The notes beneath the pieces were generated by a model. That model had not been told where the DNA came from, did no database searches, and saw nothing but the letters and a program-made list of their open reading frames with translations. 64,000 bases of DNA from Paraglaciecola hydrolytica (GTDB lineage: Bacteria; Pseudomonadota; Gammaproteobacteria; Enterobacterales; Alteromonadaceae): positions 1-64,000 of the forward strand of contig NZ_LSNE01000006.1 in NCBI RefSeq assembly GCF_001565895.1. The letters run 5' to 3'. Shown piece by piece: positions 36,208 to 45,585 of the stretch (its first letter is position 1; the number at the start of each line of letters is the position of its first letter). The translations under genes and the position numbers were made by a program.

Positions 36208-37388
36208 TCAAAGCTTTTAGTTGTTGTTTTACTGCTATGTTTTTACTGGGTGCCTGCGCCGATCCTGAGGTTGCAACCATTCCTACCTTTGAAGTCACTT
36301 CCCGTCCTTTTGCTATCGTTATTCCGGCCTTTGGCGAACTGGAATCGGCCGAAGCGCAAAATATCTCCGCCCCTGGCAGACGGCCTATGATGATTGACTG
36401 GCTGGCTGAGGAAAATACTCGAGTAACTAAAGGCCAAGTGGTGGCACGTTTTGACGCTGAGTTGTTATTACTTGATAGCCGCGAAGAAGAACTGGAAATG
36501 ATGTTGCTCGATAAGGACTTACATAAAACCTATGCGGAAAAGATCAAACAAGAAAACGAGTTAAATTCTGAAGAAGTGTTTGTAGGCAAAGAGTTTAATT
36601 TTGTGGATACTTTTGCCATTGATGATATGCGTCTCTATTCAAAAATCGAAATTATCGACACTCTGTCTAATCGTGATTATTTAGGTGCTAAAGAGGAATT
36701 TATCGATTGGAAACAAGACAGCATAGGAGAGCGTAATCAAAGTTCGGTGCAAATTTTAGATATTCGTAAACAGGGTCATGAAGCTAAATATGTGCAACAT
36801 CAAGAAGCCTTATCCCAGTTAGAAATTTATGCTCCCTATGATGGTTTGTTAGTGTACGAAAAAAACTTTAGGGGCGACAAACCCAGCATAGGTCAAACGG
36901 TTTTCCCTGGCAGCACCATAGCTAAAATTCCCAACTTAGAAAAAATGCAGGCCAAAATCTTTGTATTAGATAAAGATGCCATTGGCCTTAAAGACGGCCA
37001 AGAGGTTGAACTCACACTCGAAGCCTTACCTGAACATACTTTGCTTGGGCACTTGACCAGTGTATCGGGATATTCACGCACTATTAAACGGGGCAACCCA
37101 ACTAAGTATTTTGAGTTAACCGTGGCTATTCCCAGCAGCGATATAAAATTACAACCAGCACAAAAAGTGGTGGCGCATATTAAAGCCAGTGAAGCGGTCG
37201 ATAAAATCACTATACCGCTACAAGCTATCTTCAATGAAAAAGGTGAGAACTTTGTCTATCTGCAACAGGGCAGTGACTTTGTTAAACAAGTAGTAGCTAC
37301 CGCAGAAAAAAATCTGCATTTTGTAGAAATAGTAGCCGGGCTTAGCGCTGGTGATGTTATCGCACTCAGTGTGCCAGCGGGAGTATAA
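36204..37388 (+). CDS. Exporter adaptor subunit 3 (HlyD-like lipoprotein)
   Basis: A 394-residue protein with lipoprotein signal ending LLGAC. Lipoyl half at about 55-90 (WLAEENTRVTKGQVVARFDA), a shorter and less regular helical part than the other two (about 95-195, with several acidic Asp/Glu-rich turns), second lipoyl half (YAPYDGLLVYEKNFRGDKPS), barrel, and a C-terminal domain (ITIPLQAIFNEKGENFVYLQ) that resembles the membrane-proximal domain of MacA-type adaptors. Adaptors 1 and 2 are shorter and seem to lack this last domain, so this one is the best candidate for direct contact with the permease (inference). Confidence 0.8.
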   Translation: MIKAFSCCFTAMFLLGACADPEVATIPTFEVTSRPFAIVIPAFGELESAEAQNISAPGRRPMMIDWLAEENTRVTKGQVVARFDAELLLLDSREEELEMMLLDKDLHKTYAEKIKQENELNSEEVFVGKEFNFVDTFAIDDMRLYSKIEIIDTLSNRDYLGAKEEFIDWKQDSIGERNQSSVQILDIRKQGHEAKYVQHQEALSQLEIYAPYDGLLVYEKNFRGDKPSIGQTVFPGSTIAKIPNLEKMQAKIFVLDKDAIGLKDGQEVELTLEALPEHTLLGHLTSVSGYSRTIKRGNPTKYFELTVAIPSSDIKLQPAQKVVAHIKASEAVDKITIPLQAIFNEKGENFVYLQQGSDFVKQVVATAEKNLHFVEIVAGLSAGDVIALSVPAGV

Positions 37389-37393
37389 GTCAG

Positions 37394-38635
37394 ATGATTG
37401 CTACCTTTAAACCCTTGATATTCGACGCCCTAAGCGAAATGGCTGCCCACAAATTACGCACCTTATTAACTTTGTTAGGTATGATTTTTGGTGTGGGCGC
37501 AGTGATTGCTATGTTAAATATTGGCGAAGGCGCCGAGCGTCAGGCCTTAAAACTCATTGATTCCATGGGCCTACGTAACTTGATTGTAGAGTCTAAGCAG
37601 TTTGCCAATGATGAGTTGATGGAAATTCGTGAAGAGTCCTTAGGATTAACCTTGGCTGATGTGGAAGCTGCGGCTATTACCTTACCCTTTGTGGAAGATT
37701 ACAGCGCAGAACGGCGTATTAAAACCCAGTCTATTTATAGTGATGAAGGACGTAGTGATGCCAATGTAGTAGGGGTAACTGCGAGTCATTTTTCCTTGGC
37801 GAATATGAAAACCGCCAGTGGCCGTTTGCTCAGTGAAGACGATAATCGCGATGTGGCTCAGGTCGTAGTACTAGGTTCGTCGGCTGCTGAAGAACTGTTT
37901 CCACAAGGTGGGGCTGTAGGCAAGTTTGTTAAAGTAAACCACTTGTGGCTGGAAGTTGTTGGGGTGTTATTTAATCCCTATCTAGGCAAAGATGAGTTTC
38001 AAGGAGTTAAAATTGGCGGTGACAGCGCACGACTTTTTGTACCACTATCTACCAGTATGAAAAAGCTCAATGCTCCTGCACTAGCCAGTGAACTTGACGT
38101 AATCAAACTGAAAATTTCAGAAGAGGTTGATCCCAGTGTGGCAGCCAAAGCGGTAGCCCAGTTATTTAAACTGCGCCATGGTGAAACCGAAGACTATCAA
38201 TTGATTATTCCGGCAGCGTTGTTAGCTCAGCAAAAACAAACTCAGCAAATATTTAATATCGTGATGGCTTGTGTGGCAGGTATCTCCTTGTTAGTGGGTG
38301 GTATTGGCATCATGAATATCATGCTGGCCAACGTATTAGAGCGCACCAAAGAAATAGGTTTGTTGCGCGCCGTTGGCGCTACCCAGAAAGACATCAAGTT
38401 ACAGTTTATCGCCGAGAGTTTTACCATTTCGGTATTGGGCGGTTTGTTAGGTATAGTATTTGGGTTGGCACTGTCTGAAATCATCGGCTTTTATTCAGGC
38501 TGGGCGGTGAGCTGGTCTATGGTGGCAATCTTTTTGTCTTTGGGTATTTGTATTGCTGTGGGTGTTGGTTTTGGCGTGTTTCCAGCCATTAAAGCCTCTC
38601 AGCTTAATCCCATTGAAGCCCTACATAGTGATTAA
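37394..38635 (+). CDS. ABC transporter permease, MacB type
   Basis: A 413-residue permease. N-terminal TM at about 19-42 (LRTLLTLLGMIFGVGAVIAM), periplasmic domain at about 45-280, and three C-terminal TMs with VGGIGIMNIMLANVLERTKE and the terminal FPAIKASQLNPIEALHSD. It closes the five-gene exporter unit, starting 5 bases after adaptor 3. Together with the ATPase at 33559 it should form a MacB-like dimeric transporter. It is clearly related to, but not a recent copy of, the permease at 15094. Confidence 0.9.
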   Translation: MIATFKPLIFDALSEMAAHKLRTLLTLLGMIFGVGAVIAMLNIGEGAERQALKLIDSMGLRNLIVESKQFANDELMEIREESLGLTLADVEAAAITLPFVEDYSAERRIKTQSIYSDEGRSDANVVGVTASHFSLANMKTASGRLLSEDDNRDVAQVVVLGSSAAEELFPQGGAVGKFVKVNHLWLEVVGVLFNPYLGKDEFQGVKIGGDSARLFVPLSTSMKKLNAPALASELDVIKLKISEEVDPSVAAKAVAQLFKLRHGETEDYQLIIPAALLAQQKQTQQIFNIVMACVAGISLLVGGIGIMNIMLANVLERTKEIGLLRAVGATQKDIKLQFIAESFTISVLGGLLGIVFGLALSEIIGFYSGWAVSWSMVAIFLSLGICIAVGVGFGVFPAIKASQLNPIEALHSD

Positions 38636-38749
38636 TACCAAATCAGGCTACTCTATTTAGCTAGTAAATAAACAATATGTAATTTAAGCCCCATACAACA
38701 AAGACGACAACAGGTACAACTACTTGTTAGGGTCTAAGAGGAAGATGTG

Positions 38750-39232
38750 ATGAGTAAATCCATAGTCATTAATGCTAAAAGTTATGCCATTGATGTACCT
38801 GACGACATGCCTTTATTGTGGTTTTTGCGCGACAAATTGGAGCTTACCGGCACCAAATTTGGTTGTGGTATGGGCTTATGTGGTGCCTGTACTGTATTAC
38901 TCGACGGCCAAGCAACTCGTTCCTGTGTAATGCCGGTATCTGCTGTAGCAGGAAAATCTATCACTACCATCGAAGGTCTATCTGCAAAAGGTGATCATCC
39001 GCTGCAAATCGCCTGGATAGAAAATAAAGTCCCACAATGTGGTTATTGTCAGGCTGGGCAAATCATGAATGCAGCAGGCTTTTTGGCCACTAATAAAACC
39101 CCTAGCAGCGACGATATCGACAATGCGATGCAAGGGAATATTTGTCGTTGTGGTACTTATCAACGTATAAAACAAGCCGTTGCTGATGCGGCGATTGTGA
39201 TGAATGAAGGCATGTATAAGGAGGTCAAATAA
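38750..39232 (+). CDS. iorA: Molybdenum hydroxylase small subunit, [2Fe-2S] (IorA type)
   Basis: A 160-residue iron-sulfur subunit. The plant-type cluster uses Cys39, 44, 47 and 59 (CGMGLCGAC ... RSC) and the second cluster Cys97, 100, 132 and 134 (CGYCQAGQ ... CRCGTY), numbering from ATG 38750. It carries electrons from the molybdenum subunit encoded next. Its stop codon overlaps the start of that gene by one base. Family members include isoquinoline 1-oxidoreductase and aldehyde oxidases; substrate cannot be told from sequence. GTG at 38747 is an alternative start. Confidence 0.85.
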   Translation: MSKSIVINAKSYAIDVPDDMPLLWFLRDKLELTGTKFGCGMGLCGACTVLLDGQATRSCVMPVSAVAGKSITTIEGLSAKGDHPLQIAWIENKVPQCGYCQAGQIMNAAGFLATNKTPSSDDIDNAMQGNICRCGTYQRIKQAVADAAIVMNEGMYKEVK

Positions 39233-41439
39233 TGAACCTTTTTAATGAAAGCACAGCACAACTGATTAACGAAAGTCGTCGTCGTTTCCTCAAACAATCT
39301 GGCGTTGCCGCTGGTGGTTTGGTTATTGGTGTGGTTATTCCTCAGCATGCTATGGCCAAGTTTACGCAAGGTGCTGAAGACGCCACATTTAACCCGAATG
39401 CCTTTATTCATATCGCTGAAAACGGCGATACCCTAATTTATTGTGGTCGTTGTGAAATGGGCCAAGGTATTAGTACTGCTTTACCTGCCGCTGTCGCAGA
39501 TGAGCTTGAAGCCGACTGGTCACGAGTGACGGTATTGCAAGCCGATGGCAACGAAGAAAAGTTTGGCTCACAAGCTACCGGCGGCTCGGCCAGTATTCGT
39601 ACTATGTATATTCCAATGCGTGAAGCAGGTGCGGCAGCCAAAGAAATGCTGATCGCGGCTGCCGCCAAGGTATGGGCAACATCAGCGGCAAACTGCAAAG
39701 CGGATAATCATTTTGTCATTAATACCCTGAATCAACAAAAACTCTCTTACGGTGAGTTAGCTAGTTTGGCAGCAAATAGCCCAGTGCCAGCTAAGCCGGT
39801 TCTAAAAACCAAAGCACAATTCAAATATATCGGTAAAGATTTAGCTCGTCACAACCAAGGCGACATAGTGCAAGGTAAATTGACTTATGGGGTTGATACC
39901 AAGTTACCCGGTTTAAAATACGCGGCCATTACTCACTGTCCGGTACTCGGTGGCAAGTTAAAGTCTTGTGATAAAAGCGCTGCCTTAAAAATGGCAGGTG
40001 TGCTGGATGTTGTTGAGATCCCACGTTTTGATATTCCCTTTGGTTCTATTGGCGGAGTGGCCGTGGTGGCCGACAATACCTGGACAGCGCAACAAGCGCT
40101 GAAACTGCTCAAAATAGAATGGGATCTGGGTGCTAATCAAAGCTACGACACGAATGCTTACAAAGCCATGTTGGTGAAAAATGTCGAAAATCCAGCCGAA
40201 GTGATGGTTGAGCGTGGTGATGTGCAAAAAGCCTTTACCGATGCTGCCCATGTAGTAAAAGCCACTTATACCGGTGGACATTTGTCCCATTCACCCATGG
40301 AGCCCAATGCCAGTGTGGTGTGGGTGCAAAAAGACAGTTGTGAAGTCTGGGCTGCTACTCAAAGCCCAGCCGATATTCAAAAGGTCTTAGGCCAATATCT
40401 TAAACGTGAGCCCAAGGATATCTTGGTGCACGTGACCATGGCTGGCGGTGCTTTTGGGCGTAAATTTAAGTGTGACTATGTGCACGAAGCCACTGTGTTG
40501 TCGCAAAAGGTCAATGCGCCAGTGCAGCTTACGTGGTCTCGTGAAGAAGACATGCGTACCGGTTATTACCATTCTATTAACGCCCAGCATATCGAGGCCT
40601 CCTTAGATAAATCCGGTAATGTGACAGGTTGGATGCATCGTATTGCCTTTCCACCAATCGCGTCTTTGTTTAACCCTGCTCAGGGCAAAGCCACTAAGGA
40701 TGATGTGGCCGAAATCGCCAATCATCCCTTTGGTATAGCCAATTTGCGTAGCGAAAACGGTGATGCTCCAGCCCATACCCGTATAGGTTGGTATCGTGCT
40801 GTATACGCCATTTTTTATGGTTTTGCCTACGGTGCTTTTGCCGACGAACTCGCTCACCAAGCTAAACAAGATACGCTTAGCTTTTTGAATAAGGTTTACG
40901 ACAATAACAAAGATCCCAAAGACGCTGAAAAAGTAAGGCGCTCTAAAGGCGTGTTGGCCTTGGCTGCAAAGCAAGCTAACTGGGACAAACGTGGAGCTCT
41001 GCCTAAAAACCAAGGTTTGGGTATAGCGGTGCATTACAGTTTTAATACCTACGTGGCCATGGCGGTATTGGTAGAAGTCAACGGCGACGACATCAAAGTG
41101 CTAGAAGTAAACGCCGCAGTGGATTGTGGTCAAGTGCTTAACCTTGATGGTGCTACCGCGCAAATGGAAGGCGCGGTAGTCATGGGCATGTCTTACTCTT
41201 TACGCACTGAAATTGTGTTTAAAAACGGTGCAGTGGTGAATAGCAATTTCCATCAATATCCGGTATTACGTATTAACGAAATGCCCGTGGTTAAAGTACA
41301 TTTTGTCGAAAATGACGAAAAAGCCACCGGCTTAGGTGAACCTGGACTTGGACCTTTTGCCCCAGCCTTAAGTAATGCGGTATTTGCCGCCTCAGGTAAA
41401 CGTTATCGCGATTTACCTTTTACACCTCTAGCGATTTAA
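39232..41439 (+). CDS. iorB: Molybdenum hydroxylase large subunit (IorB type)
   Basis: A 735-residue protein with a Tat-type signal (SRRRFLKQSGVAAGGLVIG), so exported folded with its cofactor. Visible motifs: GRCEMGQGISTALPAAVADE, ATGGSAS, the cofactor-binding MAGGAFGRKF and the C-terminal GLGEPGLGP, whose Glu is the catalytic base in xanthine oxidase family enzymes. Two-subunit IorAB-type enzymes lack the FAD subunit and usually pass electrons to a cytochrome. It hydroxylates an aldehyde or N-heterocycle in the periplasm. The MCD chaperone genes are not nearby. Confidence 0.88.
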   Translation: MNLFNESTAQLINESRRRFLKQSGVAAGGLVIGVVIPQHAMAKFTQGAEDATFNPNAFIHIAENGDTLIYCGRCEMGQGISTALPAAVADELEADWSRVTVLQADGNEEKFGSQATGGSASIRTMYIPMREAGAAAKEMLIAAAAKVWATSAANCKADNHFVINTLNQQKLSYGELASLAANSPVPAKPVLKTKAQFKYIGKDLARHNQGDIVQGKLTYGVDTKLPGLKYAAITHCPVLGGKLKSCDKSAALKMAGVLDVVEIPRFDIPFGSIGGVAVVADNTWTAQQALKLLKIEWDLGANQSYDTNAYKAMLVKNVENPAEVMVERGDVQKAFTDAAHVVKATYTGGHLSHSPMEPNASVVWVQKDSCEVWAATQSPADIQKVLGQYLKREPKDILVHVTMAGGAFGRKFKCDYVHEATVLSQKVNAPVQLTWSREEDMRTGYYHSINAQHIEASLDKSGNVTGWMHRIAFPPIASLFNPAQGKATKDDVAEIANHPFGIANLRSENGDAPAHTRIGWYRAVYAIFYGFAYGAFADELAHQAKQDTLSFLNKVYDNNKDPKDAEKVRRSKGVLALAAKQANWDKRGALPKNQGLGIAVHYSFNTYVAMAVLVEVNGDDIKVLEVNAAVDCGQVLNLDGATAQMEGAVVMGMSYSLRTEIVFKNGAVVNSNFHQYPVLRINEMPVVKVHFVENDEKATGLGEPGLGPFAPALSNAVFAASGKRYRDLPFTPLAI

Positions 41440-41458
41440 TTCTGCGTAAATAGGCAAG

Positions 41459-41498
41459 ATGCCGCTGCATACTCTTATAGGTTGCAGCGGCATTTTTA
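41459..41498 (+). terminator. Rho-independent terminator after iorB
   Basis: An 11-bp perfect stem (ATGCCGCTGCA / TGCAGCGGCAT) with a 13-base loop, followed by TTTTTA. It lies 20 bases after the iorB stop and could also serve the convergent cdd gene. Confidence 0.85.
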
Positions 41499-41545
41499 TA
41501 CCCTTCATAATTGAAACTGCAGGTTGCTTGGGTATATATGGGGTT

Positions 41546-41956
41546 TTAGTCTTTATTAAACCCAAAAGCTAAAGGCAATAAATCACTGAAAACGACAGTT
41601 TTGATTTCGCCTTGTTGAGTGGCCATGTGCACTAAGGTATTTTTATCAGCAAATTCCGCTATTTTTTGCCGGCATCCACCACAGGGCGAGCAGAATTCAT
41701 CGTTTGGACTAGCAATTAGGATTTCACGAATTCGTTTACCACCGTTAACCACCATCATACCTATGGCAGTGGCCTCGGCACATTGGCCTAAAGGGTAAGC
41801 GGCATTTTCGACATTACAGCCAAAATGGGTTTGCGAATTATCATCGATAATGGCGGCACCTACCTTAAATTGCGAGTAGGGCGCGTGAGCGTGTGTTTGT
41901 GCCTGCTGGGCTTTAGCTAATAGTTGTTGGTGTTGTGCGCTAAGCATTGTTTGCAT
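41546..41956 (-). CDS. cdd: Cytidine deaminase
   Basis: A 136-residue enzyme of the small tetrameric class that deaminates cytidine and deoxycytidine to uridine forms. Motifs: FGCNVENAAYPLGQCAEATA with zinc Cys and catalytic Glu in CAE, and SPCGGCRQ with the other two zinc Cys. I choose ATG 41956 (MQTMLSAQHQ) because TGAGGAT precedes it at a good distance and the length then fits the family (about 130-136). The open frame extends 45 codons upstream to 42091 with no family support. Confidence 0.9.
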   Translation of the reverse strand: MQTMLSAQHQQLLAKAQQAQTHAHAPYSQFKVGAAIIDDNSQTHFGCNVENAAYPLGQCAEATAIGMMVVNGGKRIREILIASPNDEFCSPCGGCRQKIAEFADKNTLVHMATQQGEIKTVVFSDLLPLAFGFNKD

Positions 41957-42251
41957 TAGATCCTCATTTATACCCATGCCACTATAATTAGAGTATTTTT
42001 TAGACAGTAAGGGTACATAACAAAAACTCGGCCGCGCAGTGTGTCTTATTTTCACGCTTTGATACAAGTTATATTGATAAATTTGCCTCATAGTTCAGTG
42101 CTTAACTTTACTTTTTAGCCTATTTGCGAGACTCTAAGGCTAATTCGACTTCTCTTTTAAATGGCTTTTTTTGCAGCACAAGTCGTAACTAAATTTGTTC
42201 AACTTGCGCTGCTGATAGTCTCAACCAGGTTAAATCAGTCTCTTCTTAATT

Positions 42252-43157
42252 ATGTATAAACATCTTGTTAGCTTGGTTTTATGTAGTACTTTTTTGGGCG
42301 GTTGTGCGATGAATACGGCAACTCAGCAAAGCTCTACGCAAATGAGTAATTTATTGTTAGCTGAGCCTGCGCCTATGAGTGTGCGCTCGCAAATGGCTAT
42401 TGCTCGTTATAATCAGATTTTGGCGCAGGTGAGTCTCAAAGATGAAGAGCGTGCACAATTACTGCACCAGCGCGGCATGCTTTACGACAGTGTGGGTTTA
42501 GCTGGTTTAGCCCAGTTTGATTTTAATCAGGCTATTCAACTGAAACCTGATTTGGCCGAAGCCTATAACTCTATTGGCGTGCACTTCACCCAACAAATGG
42601 AGTTTATCCAAGCTTACGAAGCTTTTGATGCCACTCTAGATATTAACCCTGATTACGAATTTGCTTTTTTGAATCGTGGCATCGCGCTTTATTATGGTGG
42701 TCGTCCTGATTTAGCAATGCAGGATCTTGGCGCGTTTTATACTAAAGATTCGAGTGATCCTTATCGCGCCTTATGGAGTTACTTGGCAGCCAGCGAAATT
42801 AACAAAGAGCAGGCGTTAAAAGACTTAGCCATCGCCCGTAAAAATTTAGACAAGGACAACTGGGCGACTAATCTGGTTGACTTATATCTGGATAAAATTA
42901 GCGAAAATAAACTGTTAAATGCCTTAATTTCAGGTGTGAGTAGTCAGCAGCAACTCACTGACAGATTATGTGAAGCCTACTTTTATTTAGGTAAATACCA
43001 TTCAGCCAAAGGGGAGCGTGGTATAGCCTCTAATTATTTTAAACTCGCCCTAAGTACCAATGTATTTGAATACGTTGAACATCGTTATGCCCGTCTTGAG
43101 TTAAATATGTTGCGCGAGGATGCCAGTAAAGCGCAGTCTGAAATTCAAGCACACTAG
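42252..43157 (+). CDS. nlpI: Lipoprotein NlpI (TPR adaptor)
   Basis: A 301-residue lipoprotein with signal ending LGGC (Cys18). TPR repeats are visible at about 65-165: ERAQLLHQRGMLYDSVGLAG, LAEAYNSIGVHFTQQMEFIQ and YEFAFLNRGIALYYGGRPDL. Length and sequence fit NlpI (E. coli 294), an outer-membrane lipoprotein that scaffolds the protease Prc and peptidoglycan hydrolases. The next gene starts 12 bases after its stop and may be cotranscribed. Confidence 0.9.
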   Translation: MYKHLVSLVLCSTFLGGCAMNTATQQSSTQMSNLLLAEPAPMSVRSQMAIARYNQILAQVSLKDEERAQLLHQRGMLYDSVGLAGLAQFDFNQAIQLKPDLAEAYNSIGVHFTQQMEFIQAYEAFDATLDINPDYEFAFLNRGIALYYGGRPDLAMQDLGAFYTKDSSDPYRALWSYLAASEINKEQALKDLAIARKNLDKDNWATNLVDLYLDKISENKLLNALISGVSSQQQLTDRLCEAYFYLGKYHSAKGERGIASNYFKLALSTNVFEYVEHRYARLELNMLREDASKAQSEIQAH

Positions 43158-43169
43158 TTAGATAACTTG

Positions 43170-44273
43170 ATGAACAAGGGCTTTTGGCTGGCACTGGCCC
43201 TTTTACTAGCGCTGTTATTAGCAATAATGCCAGCTTTGTTAATCGCTCAGTATTGGCTGAGCTCTCCCTGCTCTGATTTTAAACACTGTAATGCTTCGCC
43301 CAACCTGCAAACAAAACACAATGTTAAATTGGCAAAAGTTAAGCTCAATCAAGGCTTAACACTTTGGCAGCAAGGTCTCTATGACGAGGCTTTGTTGAGC
43401 TTGGTTGACGCCTCTGAATTGGGCTCACAACCTGCCGAATTGTATCGACAATATGCTCAAGATTGGCTCGACTCACATCAAAACGCAGCATTATATTCAA
43501 GTGATTTGCCAAATTGGGCAGGTGCAGGTTGTTTACAGCAAGTCTTGTTTGTTACCAGTGAATTACCCTCTTTAGGCCAAGCTAGTGATTTTATTAGGCG
43601 CTTTAATACGGATTTAAGGCTACAAAGCCTGCCAATTTGTATCGCCCCTAAAGTGGTGTTTGTGCCCCAATTATTAGAGTGTGATGATGTTGACTCCAAT
43701 ACCCGTATTAGTTGTGATATTGCACCTTTGGCTGCACACCTTAAAGATCGCCAATTTACCCATTTAGTGATTTTTACCCGCCAGGGTAAAGCCAATGTGC
43801 ACAACGGTATTATGTACTTGGATCTGCAAGATACTTACGATGTGTTGATACACGAGATGGCACACTTTGCCGGTTTTATTGATGAATATCCCTTAAGCAA
43901 AGAATTAGCTGAGCGAGTATGCAGTGGTATCGCTGCGCCAAATTTGGTGTTTCAACAGGCTGGGCAAAAACAGCCTGATTTGCATTATTGGCAAGGGCTT
44001 GGACGCACCGACATCCCCTTGCTCAGTAAGGCGCGCACTTGTAATAATCACAGTGCTCAAGCTTTTAAAACCAGCAAAGAGATGACCTTTATGGAATACC
44101 ATGATTTAAGGCGTATTCCCGCGACTTATCTGGCAGCGTGGCAGGCTTCTTTGCAGCAGAACAAACATATCACCCCAGCTTTTATCAACTTTGCCCAATT
44201 GTATGAGCAACAAAACGATGTCAGCGCAGTGTATTGGCGAGCGCGTTATGAAGCCTTTCATCAACCCCCTTAG
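43170..44273 (+). CDS. Membrane-anchored HExxH metallopeptidase-like protein
   Basis: A 367-residue protein with an N-terminal membrane anchor (about 5-30). Residues 50-100 resemble a TPR pair (VKLNQGLTLWQQGLYDEALL). The core has LIHEMAHFAGFIDEYPLSKE: H228-E229-x-x-H232 followed by D238-E239, as in M64-like and related gluzincin/metzincin folds (HExxHxxxxxxDE). Cys pairs at about 157/171/183 may form disulphides. I infer a periplasmic, membrane-tethered zinc protease; the family name is uncertain. It sits 12 bases after nlpI, whose product is a protease adaptor, which suggests a functional link. ATG 43170 chosen over TTG 43167. Confidence 0.7.
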   Translation: MNKGFWLALALLLALLLAIMPALLIAQYWLSSPCSDFKHCNASPNLQTKHNVKLAKVKLNQGLTLWQQGLYDEALLSLVDASELGSQPAELYRQYAQDWLDSHQNAALYSSDLPNWAGAGCLQQVLFVTSELPSLGQASDFIRRFNTDLRLQSLPICIAPKVVFVPQLLECDDVDSNTRISCDIAPLAAHLKDRQFTHLVIFTRQGKANVHNGIMYLDLQDTYDVLIHEMAHFAGFIDEYPLSKELAERVCSGIAAPNLVFQQAGQKQPDLHYWQGLGRTDIPLLSKARTCNNHSAQAFKTSKEMTFMEYHDLRRIPATYLAAWQASLQQNKHITPAFINFAQLYEQQNDVSAVYWRARYEAFHQPP

Positions 44274-44334
44274 CCCTATTTTTACTGTCTCGAGTATTAG
44301 TAATAACTTAGCGTAAACAGGCTCTGTAGCTAAT

Positions 44335-44363
44335 ATGTCATTTTTGTTTCATTCGAGTATAAT
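44335..44363 (+). promoter_or_regulatory. Putative sigma-70 promoter of nadA
   Basis: A consensus -10 box TATAAT at 44358-44363, 17 bases after a weak -35 candidate ATGTCA (44335-44340). It lies 50 bases upstream of the nadA start codon. Confidence 0.4.
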
Positions 44364-44413
44364 GCCCGGACCACATTTCCTCGTTTGATCTTATTCAGTA
44401 TTTCAGGTTGTCT

Positions 44414-45472
44414 ATGTCTCAGCTAATTGCAGTCGAAAAAGTCGACTATCCGTTTCCAGCTAAACCCAAGGTACTCACTGTTGATCAGCAGCAATTTTAT
44501 GTGCAAGAAATAAAAAGCCTGTTAAAACAGAAAAATGCCAAACTGATTGCCCATTATTATACCGATCCTGAAATCCAAGCCTTGGCCGAAGCCACCGGCG
44601 GTTGTATTTCAGACTCGCTAGAAATGGCCCGTTTTGGCCGCGATTGCGACGCGGATACACTGATCATCGCCGGTGTTAAGTTTATGGGTGAAACCGCTAA
44701 AATTTTGAGCCCTGAAAAAACCGTATTAATGCCCACTTTAGAGGCTACCTGCTCATTAGACATAGGTTGCCCTGAAGATAAATTTGCTGCTTTTTGTGAT
44801 GCCCATCCTGATCACACAGTTGTGGTCTATGCCAATACCTCGGCGGCAGTGAAAGCCCGTGCCGATTGGGTGGTGACCTCAAGCATTGCCTTAGAAATTG
44901 TCGAGCATTTAGACTCACTTGGTGAAAAAATCATTTGGGCACCTGACCGTCATTTAGGTGCGTATATCGCCAAAAAAACCGGCGCTGACATGTTGATGTG
45001 GCAAGGTGAATGTATAGTACACGACGAGTTTTCGGCTAAAGCTCTGCTTGATATGAAACATTTATATCCTGATGCAGCAATACTGGTGCATCCCGAATCA
45101 CCAGCCAGCGTAGTGGCCTTAGCCGATGCGGTTGGCTCAACCACCCAGTTGATTAAAGCCGCGCAAACCTTGCCCAATAGTCATTTTATTGTAGCTACCG
45201 ATCGCGGTATCTTTTATAAAATGCAACAAGCCGCGCCGGGTAAAATATTGTTAGAAGCCCCCACAGCTGGCAACGGTGCCACTTGTAAAAGTTGCGCCCA
45301 CTGCCCGTGGATGGCCATGAATGGTTTACAAGCCATCTATCAATCACTGACTGATAACAGCGGCCACGAGATTAAGGTAGACGAAGCCCTGCGCCAACGA
45401 GCGTTAGTACCACTCGATCGTATGTTGGCTTTTTCAGCAGAGTTGAAAATGAAGATTAGTAGTAATATTTAA
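44414..45472 (+). CDS. nadA: Quinolinate synthase A
   Basis: A 352-residue enzyme that condenses iminoaspartate with dihydroxyacetone phosphate to quinolinate in NAD synthesis. [4Fe-4S] ligand regions are visible: [22 protein letters not shown] and the C-terminal CKSCAHCPW. Substrate-binding motifs [13 protein letters not shown] and [14 protein letters not shown] are typical. Length matches E. coli NadA (347). ATG 44414 preferred to the in-frame TTG at 44408. Its usual partner nadB is not adjacent. A terminator follows. Confidence 0.95.
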   Translation: MSQLIAVEKVDYPFPAKPKVLTVDQQQFYVQEIKSLLKQKNAKLIAHYYTDPEIQALAEATGGCISDSLEMARFGRDCDADTLIIAGVKFMGETAKILSPEKTVLMPTLEATCSLDIGCPEDKFAAFCDAHPDHTVVVYANTSAAVKARADWVVTSSIALEIVEHLDSLGEKIIWAPDRHLGAYIAKKTGADMLMWQGECIVHDEFSAKALLDMKHLYPDAAILVHPESPASVVALADAVGSTTQLIKAAQTLPNSHFIVATDRGIFYKMQQAAPGKILLEAPTAGNGATCKSCAHCPWMAMNGLQAIYQSLTDNSGHEIKVDEALRQRALVPLDRMLAFSAELKMKISSNI

Positions 45473-45504
45473 ATCGTGTTTTTAGGCGATTCACCAAGAT
45501 AAAA

Positions 45505-45524
45505 GCCAGCATCGCTGGCTTTTT
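45505..45524 (+). terminator. Rho-independent terminator after nadA
   Basis: GCCAGC-ATC-GCTGGC stem-loop followed by TTTTTC, 32 bases after the nadA stop codon. Confidence 0.85.
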
Positions 45525-45585
45525 CATATTTAGGCCACATAACCTCTGTAGGTTAAGTTTTTGTTTTAATAATTAGGAGCAGTAC

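Noticed and set aside
41957-42091. 45-codon N-terminal extension of cytidine deaminase
   Set aside because: Not part of the family; a good RBS and normal length support the start at 41956.
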